Source of the DNA: Notolepis coatsorum
Lineage: Eukaryota; Chordata; Actinopteri; Aulopiformes; Paralepididae
Length of the DNA: 64,000 nucleotides
NCBI GenBank assembly: GCA_963971535.1
Contig: OZ020592.1
Location: forward strand, 57,541,028 to 57,605,027
Direction of reading: 5' to 3'
In this document: piece by piece, positions 11,165 through 22,154 of the stretch
Numbering within the stretch: the stretch's first letter is position 1
Layout: every line of letters starts with the position of its first letter
The notes under the pieces: model-generated
Told to the model about the DNA's origin: nothing
Seen by the model: the letters and a program-made list of their open reading frames with translations, nothing else
Database searches by the model: none
Program-made: the position numbers and the translations under genes

Positions 11165-12000
11165 TCGAATCTATGACACATGTTCTGAAGGCACGTGATG
11201 CCGCTTTTAGATCTGGTGATGCACACAGGCCTATTGCACAGCCAGGGCTAAACTGGAAAGGGGCATCACACGGGCCAAGCACAGACACAAGCTAAGGGTT
11301 GAGGAGCACAACAACTCCGACACATGTGGCAGAGCATCCAGGCTATTATAATTTATAAACAACTCTCCCCTAACCCCTGCCTGATGAGCTCAATAACTTT
11401 CACCAACCCCTTACTCTCTCCTCCCCCACCAGCGTGTCTGCTGGCCCTGATGGCATCCCCGTCGTGTGCTCAGGGCCTGTGCTGAGCAGCTGACTGAGGT
11501 CCTAACTAACACCTTCTTCAACCGCTCAGTAGCCCAGGCAGTTGTTCCCACGTGCTTCAAAATCACCTCCATCGTGCCGGTGCCGAGACACTCCGGTGCC
11601 GACACACTCTGCATCGAGCCTTAATGACGCCCACCCTGTTTCAGTGTTGCATACTTGACTTCCTAACCAACAGACCTCAGTACTTTAGATTAGACAATCT
11701 CCTCTGCTCTCCTCCACCCTCACCCTGAACACCGGTGTCCCACAGGACTGTGTGCTGGGCCCTCTCCTCTACTCCCTCTTCACCCACAACTGCACTGCTG
11801 TACGCAGCATGGCACCAACACCATTATCAAGTTTGCAGATGACACAGCGGTGGTGGGTTTCGTTAAAAACAACAAATGAGTCGGCCTACAGGGAGGAGGT
11901 CCAGCATCTGGCAGCGTGGTGCACCGACAACAACCTGGCCCTCAACACCAAGGAGCTTGTTGTGGACTTTAGAAAGACCAAAGCAGGGGGCGGCTACGTG
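11165..12000 (+). pseudogene. Rex1/CR1-like LINE fragment (RT), internally deleted
   Basis: Pieces of a Jockey-superfamily LINE ORF can be read in order: a pre-RT linker (about 11180-11400, with LRVEEHN-like text), SVSAGPDGIP (about 11436), then VLGPLLYSLFTH (about 11752), a FADDTAVVGF-type catalytic block (about 11832) and LAAWCTDNNLALNTK (about 11917), ending at VVDFRKTKAG (about 11960). Several frameshifts and a deletion between motifs are evident. The reverse transcriptase would copy LINE RNA at its target. The same family occurs on the minus strand at about 28.8-29.2 kb and 50.7-51.45 kb. Confidence 0.7.
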
Positions 12001-12109
12001 GCGTAGTGGGCAAGGCGCTCGCCACAAATGACGGAGACGCTGGGCTTGCCTGTTCGAGCCCAGCGCTCCACATTGCTTTCAGTTTAGCTGGTCGGTCATA
12101 CTAATACAC
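11998..12109 (+). mobile_element. tRNA-derived SINE, 5' fragment
   Basis: It matches the tRNA-like head of the SINE at 15580 (GTGGGCAAGGCGCTCGCCAC) and carries a clear RNA polymerase III B box, TGTTCGAGCCC, near 12050. It is cut at 12109 by a hAT-type end. Confidence 0.7.
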
Positions 12110-12600
12110 CAGGGGTGTCAAACTCATTTTCACAGAGGGCCACATCAGCATTATGGTTGCCCTCAAAGGGCCAAAGACCGTATAAATGTTAATGTAATGT
12201 AAAAATAAATGTAGCTACACATTTACATATTGTTAAACATGTTGTTTCTGTATTTATTACTTATTCAAGTTATACATATTGCAAATGCATTTGCATAAAT
12301 GTAAAAATATATGTTAGCTTATGTTATTTTAACAAATAATTTTAGTTTATCAGAACCCCATATTACTCCATCAATCAATGATCAAACCATTCAAGTAAAT
12401 AACAAAGAAGAATATCATCAAATACAAGCTATGACATTAAGTTTGTTCAAAACCTTTTTGTCACAGTCAAGAGGGGCAGAACTAACAACTGTGAGCTGCA
12501 AAGAACACGTGGGACAGATGTAGCAGATGTTACAAAAACAAATGGCTGCACACAACCTTGCAGAGGCCATACATCCAACTAATGGAAGATAGTTTAATTA
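12110..12600. mobile_element. hAT-type element, one end only
   Basis: CAGGGGTGTCAAACTC at 12110, followed by GGCCACA-type text, is a terminal sequence common in Charlie-like hAT elements. The partner end is missing. The interior is AT-rich, without a transposase domain I can recognise. Confidence 0.45.
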
Positions 12601-12610
12601 ACTTTAATTA

Positions 12611-12741
12611 ACAGATTGCAGAATGGGTACAGTACAGTACAGCTCAATACATACAATTGTTAAGGGGATGCAGACCAGAGAAAGACTTTCGACTTGTTTA
12701 CATCAGGGTCCCCCATTTTCAATTCGTAATGAAATTGCTAT
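12611..12741 (-). mobile_element. LINE 3'-tail family T, copy 1
   Basis: It is the reverse complement of a block found eight times in the window (core GGGGACCCTGATG ... CCATTCTGCAATCTGTTAA). The best copy (39190-40173) follows a LINE C-terminal ORF, which identifies the block as the LINE 3' UTR. It is interrupted at its 5' side by the MITE at 12742. Confidence 0.7.
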
Positions 12742-13114
12742 TACCGTACTTTTCGCACTATAAGCCGCACCTGACTATAAGCCGCAGCAGCTAAATTGAA
12801 TGATGTGTACATATATAAGCCGCACTGGACTATAAGCCGCAGGTGTTTTGATGTTTAATTACCATATGTAATTAGCATTGGGACACAATACTGTCGGACA
12901 AATAACAAGAATTAACTCATTTACAAGTTGTATTAAGTTTAGCAAATAAGGGAACAGATAAATAACATTTCAATGCAGTCAAAAAAGCAATATTTAGATT
13001 TTAACATTTTCGGGTTTGGTCACGTCGAGTCACATATAAGCCGCACCGTTATATAAGCCGCAGGGTCGAAAAATTGGGGGAAAAGCCGCGGCTTATAGTC
13101 CGAAAAGTACGGTA
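12742..13114. mobile_element. MITE with TA duplication, TIR CCGTACTTTTCG
   Basis: The ends CCGTACTTTTCGCACTATAA and the matching TTATAGTCCGAAAAGTACGG are inverted repeats flanked by TA on each side. The motif TATAAGCCGCA recurs five times inside. A TA duplication suggests the Tc1/mariner superfamily. It is inserted next to a LINE tail. Confidence 0.75.
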
Positions 13115-13539
13115 TGTGTCTGCATGAACACACAACTGTAACTGTACTCAAAAATAACAAAATAAGGGTTGTCTCAGTTCACAACTATATTGGTCAAGTT
13201 TTGGGTGGGACTTGTTTGCGTCCCTACAGCTTCTTATTCAATTGAGCGAGATGCTCGGTTATGTCACACAGCCAGTTTGCATCTGACAGTTCAGACAATA
13301 TTTCTTCAACCCTTTGTTACCTATTCCGCCTGGATCTTTTTTGTATTTTGGGCTGTAAAATTGTCAAAGAATGTCTGAGGAGTAAGTGCTTTTGGCTTTT
13401 TTTTCCTTTGTTACTTCATCAATACCTCAGATGTTCAACATACATGTATGTGTAAGAATGTGTAATAACTAAGGCTGTCAAAGTTAAAGCTTTATTAACG
13501 CATTAACCCGCTGAGGGCGCATGGCTGAGGGCGCATGGC
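13115..13539. other. Intron sequence, no gene recognised
   Basis: Unremarkable intron 8 sequence. The only feature is a direct duplication GAGGGCGCATGGC at about 13513-13540, just before the L1-like fragment. Confidence 0.4.
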
Positions 13540-14966
13540 GTGCCGTGGGCTCAAGCTTTGCAACCACACCCCTTCCTCAGGCTCATAGTGGACAGGACGA
13601 CCTCCAGAGGGTTTGTCTCAGACTTTTATACGCTCTTAATTCAATCCACGTATAAAAATGTATCATTGGATACAATCTGGTGTGGGGATATCCCGGAGTT
13701 GGACCCCGAGTTTGACTGGGATGATGTTTGGGCAAATGTGGCATTGTCTTGCCGCAACCCCAATCACCAGCAAATTAATTTTAATTATATTCATAGGACC
13801 TATCTTACACCTAGGAAGCTATTTGCTATGGGACTGGTAACCGACTCTGTGCACTTTGTGCTCTCAAAGGGCCACTGGCACTTATATGCATATGTATTGG
13901 GATTGCCCACCAGTAGCCCGCTTCTGGAGGTCAATAACGGACAAACTTTCAGATCTGTGTGGCTTAACTATCCCATTCACAGCTGTTACGCTACTCCTGA
14001 ACGATATAACAACACTACCGTCCGTACAACAAAAAAGGGTTGTCCTAGCGGGCGTCACAGCAGCGAAGAAGCTAATAGCATTGAGATGGAAGGAGCCTGA
14101 GAAGCTCACAGTGATTAACTGGTCCCTAACACTGTTGGATGTGATTTATCTTGAGATATCCACGGCGCGGGTGATTGGGGTGGGGCAGGCTGGGATTGAC
14201 CTGTGGTTCGCAGCAGCTGAGAAGGTCAGGACCGCCGTGTGCGGCTGAGCAGGGTTGGGGTGCTTGTTCGGGGGAGTCCGGCGGTCTCGTGGGAGGGGGA
14301 GGAGGAAATGTCTTGTCTGTCTTGTCTTTTGTGTTGTCCTCTTGACTTTAACTGGGGGATTTTATTGGGGGGGGGGCTATTTTGCTATTTCTTCACTATT
14401 TGGACACTTTTACACGGTTCCTGTGAGTTTATGGAACACCTCTGTAGGTTTTTGTTTTTCAAGAAGGTTCATTGTTTTGTTTTTCTAGTCGGGTACTCAA
14501 AAGCGGCGTTTTTCTACCTCAGGACCTTAGGCCGTTTTGAGGCTGGGCTCCAACCACTGTGTGACCCGGTGGCATCTGCCACATTGTTATGCAGCTGGGA
14601 AATCTCTGGCATCACTGATATGCACATTTTGTGATGACTCAGCTCGGTGAGGGTGAATGTTGTGAGGTGAATTGGAAGAATGGGCCTTTTTGAGAATTAG
14701 AGATATGAGTTTTATTAATATAGGGCCACACGGCCGGGAAACTGTGCTGAATACTGGGAAAGGCCATTTATTAGATAGTACCCCTTTAAATTTTAAAAGG
14801 TTGTACTCTGTTTTCTTTTTTTTTGTCTTTATAATTTGTTATTTCTGTATTATTATTGTTTCTGTTATTTCCCTGTGAAGTTCTGTGTATTGTTATTGTG
14901 GTTATTGTGTTGTCTTGTTTTCATGTAAATAATAATATAAAAAATTTGATAAAAAAAAAAAAAAAA
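13540..14966 (+). mobile_element. L1-like LINE 3' fragment with poly(A)
   Basis: Read across two frames (13540-about 13900, then 13856-14248), the sequence gives the C-terminal zinc-knuckle-like region of an L1 ORF2: FNYIHRTYLTPRKLFAMG, then HMYWDCPPVARFW, then AAKKLIALRWKEPEKLTV. A 3' UTR follows, ending in AATAATATAAA and a run of 16 A at about 14951-14966. A frameshift near 13870 kills it. It lies in ACSF2 intron 8 opposite to the gene, and its tail stops about 80 bases from exon 8's donor. Confidence 0.75.
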
Positions 14967-15048
14967 CACATATCCATTGTCTGGTGTTAAGTTATTGTAT
15001 CACCAATTGGGCATTTAAAATGTATATTCCTTTAATCCAGAGCATTAC

Positions 15049-15200
15049 CTCTCGCTCTCCAAAGCGGCCAGGTTGGCCCGTCCATCATAACCGGCAGTCG
15101 GGAAGACCAGGGAGACACCATGCACGGCCATACACATACCCCCTCCCACAGAGCCGAAGCAATGGTACATGGGCACAGGCAGACACACTCGGACGTGAGG
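15049..15200 (-). CDS. acsf2: ACSF2 exon 8
   Basis: The acceptor TTCCCTCAG is followed by 152 nt and the donor GTAATGC. It encodes PHVRVCLPVPMYHCFGSVGG, then GMCMAVHGVSLVFPTAGYDG and RANLAALESE, plus two bases of Arg. The PMYHCFGSVGG stretch corresponds to the superfamily motif after the P-loop (PLYHCLGSV in mammalian ACSF2). The frame is open and phases match exons 7 and 9. Confidence 0.93.
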
Positions 15201-15405
15201 CTGAGGGAACATGTCAGAGCAAAGGTATTACATGTATCAAATACTGTCAATTTATTTGAAACTTTGCATTATTGTTAACTAGTAACGCAAGAGGTTATTT
15301 TCCCCAGTAATCCATCCCAAACATGCTGGGGTTTGCTGTGATGCTGCCCTGCTCAGCTGCCTGGCCTCAGTTAGGAATAGAGCAGTGAGCGATTGCAGTG
15401 GCATG

Positions 15406-16165
15406 TAGGGCTGGGCAATTAATCACATTTTATTTTCAAACTACGATGTTGGCTTCCAACGATTATGAAAACAAGAGAATCGACTCTTAGCCAGGTCCAT
15501 TGAATTGTATTTAAAGTTCAAGGAAATCCACTGTTAAAAAGACACGTTTTCTTTTTAAGTTCAATAAATGCATTATGTTGGCGGCTGAGTGGCGCAGTGG
15601 GCAAGGCGCTCGCCACTAACGCAGGATATGCTGGTATTGAGCCCAGCTCTCGGCGTTGCTACCGGCTTGGCCGGCCGTCATACTAACACAGTTGGCAGTG
15701 TTAGAGGGTGGGAAGGCCGGTGGGTGGGGATTGGACGTTGTGGACAGCGACTCCTACAGGTCGGTTGGGTGACGCCGGTGCGGCGGACACAGGAAGTATC
15801 GGGGGCAGCGTGAGCCTCCCACGCGTTACTCCTCGCCACTGAGAGTTCGAGCTGCTGCGGTGAAAAGATGCGAAAGGCTGCCTCCTCGTGTACCGGAGGG
15901 GACACGTGATGCAAGGCTTCTATCCTCACTACAGCCGACCAGTGGGAGGCATAGTTTAGCAACGTTCAAGACAGGGGAGGGAAGAATTGGAAATACGAAA
16001 TTGGGATGGGAGAAAAAATTTGAAAATGGGGAGAAAAAGTGGATAAAAAAATATATATATGCATGATGTTTCCAAAGTCAACGAGTAATCGTGTTAAACA
16101 ATCGTGATCTCAATATAGACTAAAATAATCACGATTATGATTTTTGCCATAATGGAGCAGCCGTA
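15406..16165. mobile_element. hAT-type element, TIR TAGGGCTGGGCAAT, split by a SINE
   Basis: It is flanked by the 8-bp duplication GTGGCATG (15398-15405 and 16166-16173). The ends are TAGGGCTGGGCAATTAATCA and a mutated partner (TGGAGCAGCCGTA). The interior has ATAATCACGATTATG-type subterminal text. Without the 479-bp SINE it is about 280 bp, so it is a MITE. It lies in ACSF2 intron 7. Confidence 0.8.
15580..16058 (+). mobile_element. tRNA-derived SINE, full length
   Basis: The tRNA-like head (GAGTGGCGCAGTGGGCAAGG) is followed by a body and a tail of the type ATTGGGATGGGAGAAAAAAT. It is flanked by a 12-bp duplication with one mismatch (ATGCATTATGTT at 15568-15579, ATGCATGATGTT at 16059-16070). 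It is nested inside the hAT MITE. Other copies lie at 11998 (fragment), 22155-25482 (split) and 44145-44640. Confidence 0.85.
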
Positions 16166-16305
16166 GTGGCATGTGCCGCCTTGCGTGACAAGAGGAAGTT
16201 TAATCATGTCATCGCTTCACATGTATTTGTTGCACCCCTAAACTGGATAACAATCCCTGCAACGCATAAAAGTACATTAGAGTAAAAAAAATTGTGGACA
16301 CTCAC

Positions 16306-16401
16306 CCTCCAGTCATAGCCCACTCGGGTACCAACGAAGTAGGCGTTGTTGGTTATGTTGTGGTGGGATAGGGTAGCACCTTTAGGGGTCCCAGTGGTGC
16401 C
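16306..16401 (-). CDS. acsf2: ACSF2 exon 7 (AMP-binding P-loop)
   Basis: The acceptor CTGTCACCAG is followed by 96 nt (32 codons, phase 0 both ends) and the donor GTGAGTG. It encodes GTTGTPKGATLSHHNITNN and AYFVGTRVGYDWR. Together with the TS at the end of exon 6 it forms the T-S-G-T-T-G-x-P-K-G signature of adenylate-forming enzymes, which holds the ATP phosphates. All signature residues are kept. Confidence 0.95.
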
Positions 16402-17269
16402 CTGGTGACAGATAGACAGGCGTTAGTTACTGAAAGACATAGCAAGGCACTTCATAGCAACTCATCAAATTAAGGGTTCCTTTATTAAGAATGCAGGTGT
16501 CATAGCAGCATGGGGGGGGGGGGGGGGGTACATGCATGAAAAAAGACAATAATAGAAATAGAAACAATAATAGTTACTCGATGTGTAACTAATAATAGTA
16601 ATTATGTATGAAGCAGAGTTACAGCTTACAATACATTTATACCTAAAAATAAAATATATACCGGTAAAGATTTGCAAAGTCTGGGTAAAATATAAGAGAT
16701 GATAAATGTAGGTCAATGTAAACGCACTGCTTTTTCTCCTTGGTGCAGGAAGAACAGTAAAGTATAAGCCACCAACACCAGTGGTTTCATGAACGGTCTA
16801 TCTATGAAACTGGATTTGCATAGGGAGGTGTAGTCTGACGTCACTTTAGTTTACCACACGGTCCACCCATACATCATTGGGAAAATGTATTATCGGCTAT
16901 TGTAATAATTCTGCCTCATGAACATTGGCAAGCTTTCCATTTTTGCACAAAATGTGTTCCCTTCCATCACTAACATTGTTTAAGCATTTTTGGTTGAAAT
17001 AAAATTATACGTAATTATTTTACGATTCATTGCGAATTGTTTCATGTTGAGCTATAGATTGTGGATGAATACACACAGAAAGGTACACCATGCCAATGTT
17101 CATGCTTTGTTTGTTTTAAACGAGACGATTTAGAAATGTGTCCATTGGAAATACATTGCAATTTCAAGTGAGGTGGACCGCGCAGGAAACAACAATGATG
17201 AAACCTGACCTCCCCATTACCAGCTCATATCAGATTTTCTTTTCACCATGTGACCTATAACTTATTTTG
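16402..17269. other. ACSF2 intron 6, no gene recognised
   Basis: It contains a G homopolymer of about 19 at 16510-16528. Nothing else stands out before the LINE tail. Confidence 0.5.
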
Positions 17270-17765
17270 GCATTCCTGTCAACACACACACACACAGACA
17301 TTCAGTACACAAAGTTCAGTCTCATGGTCAGTACAGAGAGTACTTTGAAGGAGCTTCTATCCCTGGCCATCATGATACTCAATGACACTATGTAACAACA
17401 ACCCATCATCTACACTCACTGCAGTGCACACACATCCACATACAAACACTCACTTTACTCACTTTAGTTTAGACACTTTAACACTACATTCTATTGATCT
17501 ATTATTAAAGAGATTTGCACTACATTCATACCTCATTTGAATTTGTACCTTAACTTAAAGTTTTGTACCTCATTTCTGCATTGTACCTCACTGTTACTCA
17601 TTTTACTCTGTATTGTATATATGTATATTGAATATTCCTCTTTACTTACTTTTTTTACTGTATGAAGCACACTCATGGGCTCATACCGAAACAAGCCTTT
17701 CATCATAAAATATCTGTATTTTATTGTGACAAATAATAAACAAACTTGAAACTTGAACTTGAATC
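17270..17765 (+). mobile_element. LINE 3' end with (ACTTGA)n tail, copy 1
   Basis: The block has ACTGTATGAAGCACA, GACAAATAATAAAC and a terminal AACTTGAAACTTGAACTTGA repeat. A second, shorter copy at 20160-20402 shares these marks. It has no ORF left. The repeat tail is typical of CR1/Rex-type LINEs. It ends about 60 bases from the exon 6 donor. Confidence 0.55.
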
Positions 17766-17827
17766 TGTGGCGCAAACAAAGAAGAAGATAAGCCTTGTCT
17801 AAATTATGTCTACATTCTCCGCAGTAC

Positions 17828-17990
17828 CGAGGTGAACTGAATGTTGATAGGATCGTCGAAGGACAGCTTCCTCTGCAGGTCCTGCAGCTGCCGCATGTGC
17901 TGGCTGTCACCCGCCTGCAGCACATCTTCCATACTGTACATTCCTGGTTGTCTACCATCAGTTACAATCACAGTCCTGAGGTCTGGCAGC
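17828..17990 (-). CDS. acsf2: ACSF2 exon 6
   Basis: The acceptor TTTCGCACAG is followed by 163 nt and the donor GTACTGC, a weak but GT donor. It encodes LPDLRTVIVTDGRQPGMYSM, then EDVLQAGDSQHMRQLQDLQR and KLSFDDPINIQFTS. DPINIQFTS directly precedes the P-loop and is strongly conserved in ACSF2. The middle part corresponds to a variable linker. It enters with the last base of an Arg codon begun in exon 5. Confidence 0.95.
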
Positions 17991-18233
17991 CTGTGCGAAA
18001 GCGGGTAAACAGGTACTTTATCAAGATCAAATTAACACGTGTCCAACTCAAATAATTAACCTCAAATGAAAAGAAAAAAAAGAAAACCTGTTTATCTTGA
18101 TTAAATGTTGATCTTTACAATTCAAAAGCCTAACCATTGGACATGGTTTACAAATTAGCTCTGGAAACTTAAAATCTAGAAACCCTTATGCTTCCGTTTC
18201 ATGTTTTTAAACGTATAGTTTATTCTGCCAACA

Positions 18234-18269
18234 AAAGAATAAACAAACAAACAAACAAACAAACAAACA
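18234..18269. repeat. (AAAC)n microsatellite
   Basis: About eight AAAC units lie in ACSF2 intron 5. Confidence 0.9.
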
Positions 18270-18600
18270 GTCTTCATGGATGTTTGTTGTTTCTGAATAA
18301 CTTCTGGCCAGGAATTTCAGTGTCTTTCAACATTTGCAACATAGTGAACCTTAAAGGGTAAGTTCAGAATTTTGGATCCAGTACTATTTCCTACTTACCA
18401 ATGATGTTATCGATTGGTAGAGTACTTTCTCAGCACAACCCATGCTGTTCTTCATACTGGATACCCACAGCTCTTGGCTAGATAGCCACAAAACCAATGC
18501 AAAGTCAATGGGGCCATGCGCAAGTGTGTACAAAATGCTGAAACCTACTCCACAATGCACCCAAGGTAGATTTCAGTTCAGGGCTTGTACAGCCTGGAGC

Positions 18601-19862
18601 CAGTGTTATAGTATTCGAGTCCAGGACTCACAGATTCGGACTTGTAAATTGATAAATAATATTTTTTTCTTTTTTGTTATAGGCCCTAATCATTAGGCAT
18701 ACGATATTGATGGCTACTGTATAATAATGCTGTAACATTATTTATTTTCGTGCAAGGGCAGACACGTGTGTTCCACCTACATGCGGATTCACGTCGATAC
18801 CCTCATGTTCAGTACATAACAGCTTCAGTGCCAGCCTCTGTGTCCTATTTACCCGCTTGAGTGCCACCACCCACTTCAATGATAGCGCTCTCATATTTGC
18901 GAACGCATAAACTACATCTTAAATTATGGCTATGTGTCTAATCTGGCCGTCGCTTATCAATGACTTCTTTGCAGTCAACATTGTCGAAACTTTTTTTTTT
19001 TTTTTTTTATAAATCGGTTAATTTCCGTTTTATACCATTTTGAAAAACGCTCGTTTCTTGAAACTTCCAGAAGATTCTGTGATAAACGCCCTTTACTGTA
19101 ATACACAAAACACGTTGTCATTTTTCGGCCTATTTATGAATCGTTTTCAAATAAACGCTAGATTATCGATAGTATGTGTACTTATGCACGCTATAGAAGC
19201 GGGCTGAAAAATCTATTCTCTTATTTCCTGATCGCACACACACATAGGGCCCACGTTGATATCTCTGTGAAAAAAGCTCTGATTATCCTAAGACTGGTCA
19301 AATAGATTCCTTACCTCAGATCAGATGTTCTCCAAAAAGATTATTCCAATTCCTGATCGCCATTCCAAATATCGATCGCGTTTATTGATCCAACGCTGGG
19401 TGGTCGAAACACTGATTCCACGCTGTTCTGATGGTCCAATGGGGTGCAGTACCACAGGGAGAGACGATAGGGGGTGGTATTTTCCCAATGGAGCTCAGAG
19501 AGAGTTCCAGTGGTAACGGGAGGCTAGATTGATGAATGGAAATCGCTAATAAAAAGAAACGATTAAAAACGAGATCTCTCGTCTCTCGGGTACTGAAAGT
19601 GTTAAGATGCCTAAAGAGACGCCCCGAATAGTGCGCTTTGCTTACACAGATTTTACATCAAATTCCAGCAAGAGCACTGCTAGATGTTCTATATGTAAAC
19701 AAACTGTTGAAGAGAAGACCGGGACAACCTCAAACTTCAACAGACATCTGTGGAGTGGACTCAACCTTGATGACGGACTAGGGTAATGGGGACTCGACTT
19801 GGACTCGAACACTGGGGACTCAAGACTCGACCTTGAGATTTAGTGACTCGACTACAACACTG
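18601..19862 (+). mobile_element. hAT element with BED zinc-finger remnant, TIR CAGTGTT
   Basis: The ends CAGTGTTATAGTATTCGAGTC and GACTCGACTACAACACTG are imperfect inverted repeats. Near the right end (about 19608-19770) a plus-strand frame reads MPKETPRIVRFAYTDF, then TARCSICKQTVEEKTGTTSNFNRHL: Cys-x2-Cys and a His near the end of a BED-type finger, as at the N-terminus of hAT transposases. The rest of the transposase is missing. The 8 bases outside each end (CCTGGAGC, CCATTGAC) do not match, so no TSD is visible. Without the nested MITE it is about 470 bp. Confidence 0.65.
18816..19605. mobile_element. TTAA-type MITE, family B, copy 2
   Basis: It aligns with the copy at 57352-58267 in the same orientation. 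The right end GAAAGTGTTAA is intact (TTAA at 19602-19605). The left end has decayed (ATAACAGCTTCAGTGCC). It sits just upstream of the BED frame in the hAT element. On the minus strand, the sense of ACSF2, it has an AATAAA hexamer at 19386-19381. Confidence 0.75.
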
Positions 19863-19983
19863 CCATTGACTTTGCATTGGTTTTGTGGTTAACTAGCAGG
19901 GGCTGTGGGTATCCAGCGTGAAGAACAGCATGGATTGTGCTGAGAAGGGTAGGAGAGGTCCAACATTATACTAATGCTCATAC

Positions 19984-20102
19984 CTAGCACTCTTGATGTT
20001 TCCTGGGCTTGCAGACTCAATCTCTGGACAGATCTGTCTCAACATGTCACAGTATCTCTGAGTCTTAAACTGTGTTGGACACACTACTGCAGTACATCCC
20101 AC
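19984..20102 (-). CDS. acsf2: ACSF2 exon 5
   Basis: The acceptor TCTGTGCAG is followed by 119 nt and the donor GTATGAG. It encodes VGCTAVVCPTQFKTQRYCDM, then LRQICPEIESASPGNIKSA, plus two bases of Arg. It corresponds to the ACSF2 segment starting VGCKALVFPKQFKTQ in mammals. The frame is open and in phase with exons 4 and 6. Confidence 0.95.
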
Positions 20103-20159
20103 CTGCACAGATAGAAAAAGTCCATTATTACATCACTTCATTACTTGACTGGAACTCTG

Positions 20160-20402
20160 GTCCTTATCATACTCTGCTCTGGTGATTGCATTTAGATTTT
20201 TTTGTACCTCATTGTTTGCATTTTGTACTTTAGGTTGTACATTTTATATTTTGTAGTGTTTGGACTTTATTCTTTTTACAATGTTTTACTGTATGAAGCA
20301 CATTCTCAGGGGGCTTATACAGAACCAAGAATTTTACTGTAATGTACATTTATATGTACATTTTACACTTTATACAGGACAAATAAAACAACTTGAAACT
20401 TG
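20160..20402 (+). mobile_element. LINE 3' end with (ACTTGA)n tail, copy 2
   Basis: It shares ACTGTATGAAGCACATTCTC and ACAAATAAAACAACTTGAAAC with the block at 17270-17765. Only the 3' UTR is present. Confidence 0.55.
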
Positions 20403-20550
20403 ATTGGCTTAGGCTTAAAAAAGGTCCCCAGAGTTTGCACTGAATTAGGAAAATCTGCTTTTAGTTTTTGTTCCCCATGATGACACATGGAATGTTTTGC
20501 AAAGCACTTTAAAACTCAGTACTTTAGTATCCATTGGTCAGTTTAAGCTT

Positions 20551-21988
20551 TTAACATGCACTGGCACGTATACGTGCCGTTTTGCCCTTGCACCAAAGTC
20601 ACGGCACTTTGCGAGCGTCTAGCGGCTCGGGCTGCATTTTTCGCCGAACATATAAATTAGCGTTCGAAAGATCCATTTACATTTACATTTACATTTAGTC
20701 ATTTAGCTGACGCTTTTATCCAAAGCGACTTACAAGTTCTGTACGACAAGTCATCAGGAAGGGTACAACTCTATCAGCTGAGTAACAATGTTCATCAAAG
20801 TGTTGCGTGTTACAGTGTAGGTTAGTTTATTAAGACAAGTGCATGACAGTAAGGTTTTTTTTTTTTTCTTTTTTCAGATAATGGTTGAAGAAGTGCGTCT
20901 TTAGTCGACGGCGAAAGATTGGACGGGTTTCGGCTGTCCTAACTGGGGTGGGTAGTTCATTCCACCATTGTGGGGCAAGGACTGAGAATAGGCGACTTCT
21001 CTTTGATGACCCTCCCGGAGCTTGGATAGGAGTAGGTCTGAGGTGGCCAGAAGATGCAGAGCGTAGGGGTCTTGAGGGTGTGTAGTTAGAGACCATTGAC
21101 CGGAGGTAGGCGGGAGCGGTTCCCTTTGCCGCACGGTATGCTAGGTCGAGTAAATCATAAAAATACTATAGACAAACCGGCCGAGGAGGTAACGTATTCT
21201 GTTCAACGCTGGTATAGTCGCCGCCGGGAGAGCACACCAGAGGCAACTGGTACCGGCAATGGCGACCGCAAACTATTGGAGATTATTATGAAGAGGACAA
21301 AATGATCACACTTATGGATGATAATGTGCGTTTTCACCAAACTATGTTGGATTATAGCATTTTCAAACAGGCTGTTTGGATGTAACGTTATCTGTTATCT
21401 AGATGTAACATTACCCTGGCGCTGCCAGGGCCAACTAACGTTATATTTATTGTTTCCGTTCTGACCCAAGACACTTGGATCAAGAGTGGACAGGGTTTTG
21501 GTGGACCTGCTGACAAAGGTAACATCTATTTTACCGAACCCCATCATAAAACATGCCTTTGTAATGATCCCAGCGTCGGAAAACGAGCCCCCCCCCCCCC
21601 CTTGGTGGGTTTGTGAATAGAAACAGCTCTGCAGGTTTCCATTTCCTCATTGACTTCGATTCATTCAGCATTTTTCCTTTTCCTGTATTCGCTCGTGACT
21701 TTTCACCTAGATCCCAGATTCACACATCCCCATGTGGGGCATCATTGGAAAGCCACACTCATTGGCTACAACCCTGTCCAATAATTTTCGAGATTGACGG
21801 AGTCGGGGTGTAATCTGACTCTGCTGTGTACTTGGCACATGCCTCACATATCGGCATGTAACTCGAGAACCGCTGAGCGGATTTTGTCGCCTGAAAGGGC
21901 AATCGACAGGCAACAAATAGGGCTTTAATTCTATATATATTGTATTAACCCTAACCCGGGGCCGGGTCGATGCCAGTTAAGAGGTTAA
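20551..21988. mobile_element. Possible TTAA-type element holding a LINE fragment
   Basis: The left text TTAACATGCACTGGCACG and the right text CGATGCCAGTTAAGAGGTTAA look like decayed inverted ends with TTAA borders. The interior has no transposase. The LINE fragment at 20674-21150 lies within. This is low confidence because the ends match only in part. Confidence 0.35.
20674..21150 (-). pseudogene. LINE C-terminal ORF fragment with (TTTACA)n tail
   Basis: On the minus strand 21096-20830 reads PTPIQAPGGSSKRSRLFSVL, then APQWWNELPTPVRTAETRPI and FRRRLKTHFFNHYL: the C-terminus seen at the end of many fish LINE ORFs. The 3' UTR reads GTCGCTTTGGATAAAAGCG, ending in CATTTACA-type repeats at 20678-20700 (plus strand). 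A tail-only copy lies at 26257-26340. Confidence 0.65.
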
Positions 21989-22154
21989 GGAAATGCCTTC
22001 CTAAATGTCACAAGAACAACATGACAACAGTTATGACCCGGAAAAAATAAAACACACTGCATCTGCAAAACATGTCCAGTGATTTAGTATAGCTTTTTAC
22101 TTATTGAAGTGTTGTCCTTGTCTGAAGTCTCCCTATTGAAGTTATTTTATGTTT
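21151..22154. other. ACSF2 intron 4, no gene recognised
   Basis: It includes the right half of the possible TTAA element and a short C tract at 21590-21601. No coding signal is seen. Confidence 0.4.

Larger units (their letters stand above)
18350..19945. repeat. Foldback-type repeat interrupted by hAT and MITE
   Basis: The text of 18420-18513 (CTCAGCACAACCCATGCTG ... CCAATGCAAAGTCAATGG) returns as reverse complement at 19863-19945. These are the arms of one foldback or two oppositely oriented copies. The left end begins TTAAAGGGTAAGTTCAGAA. The interior is occupied by the hAT element at 18601-19862. Confidence 0.5.

Noticed and set aside
10838..11198. ORFs in (GTAT)n and the (CA)n/(TG)n ORFs at 61.1 kb
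   Set aside because: Microsatellite translations without any coding evidence.
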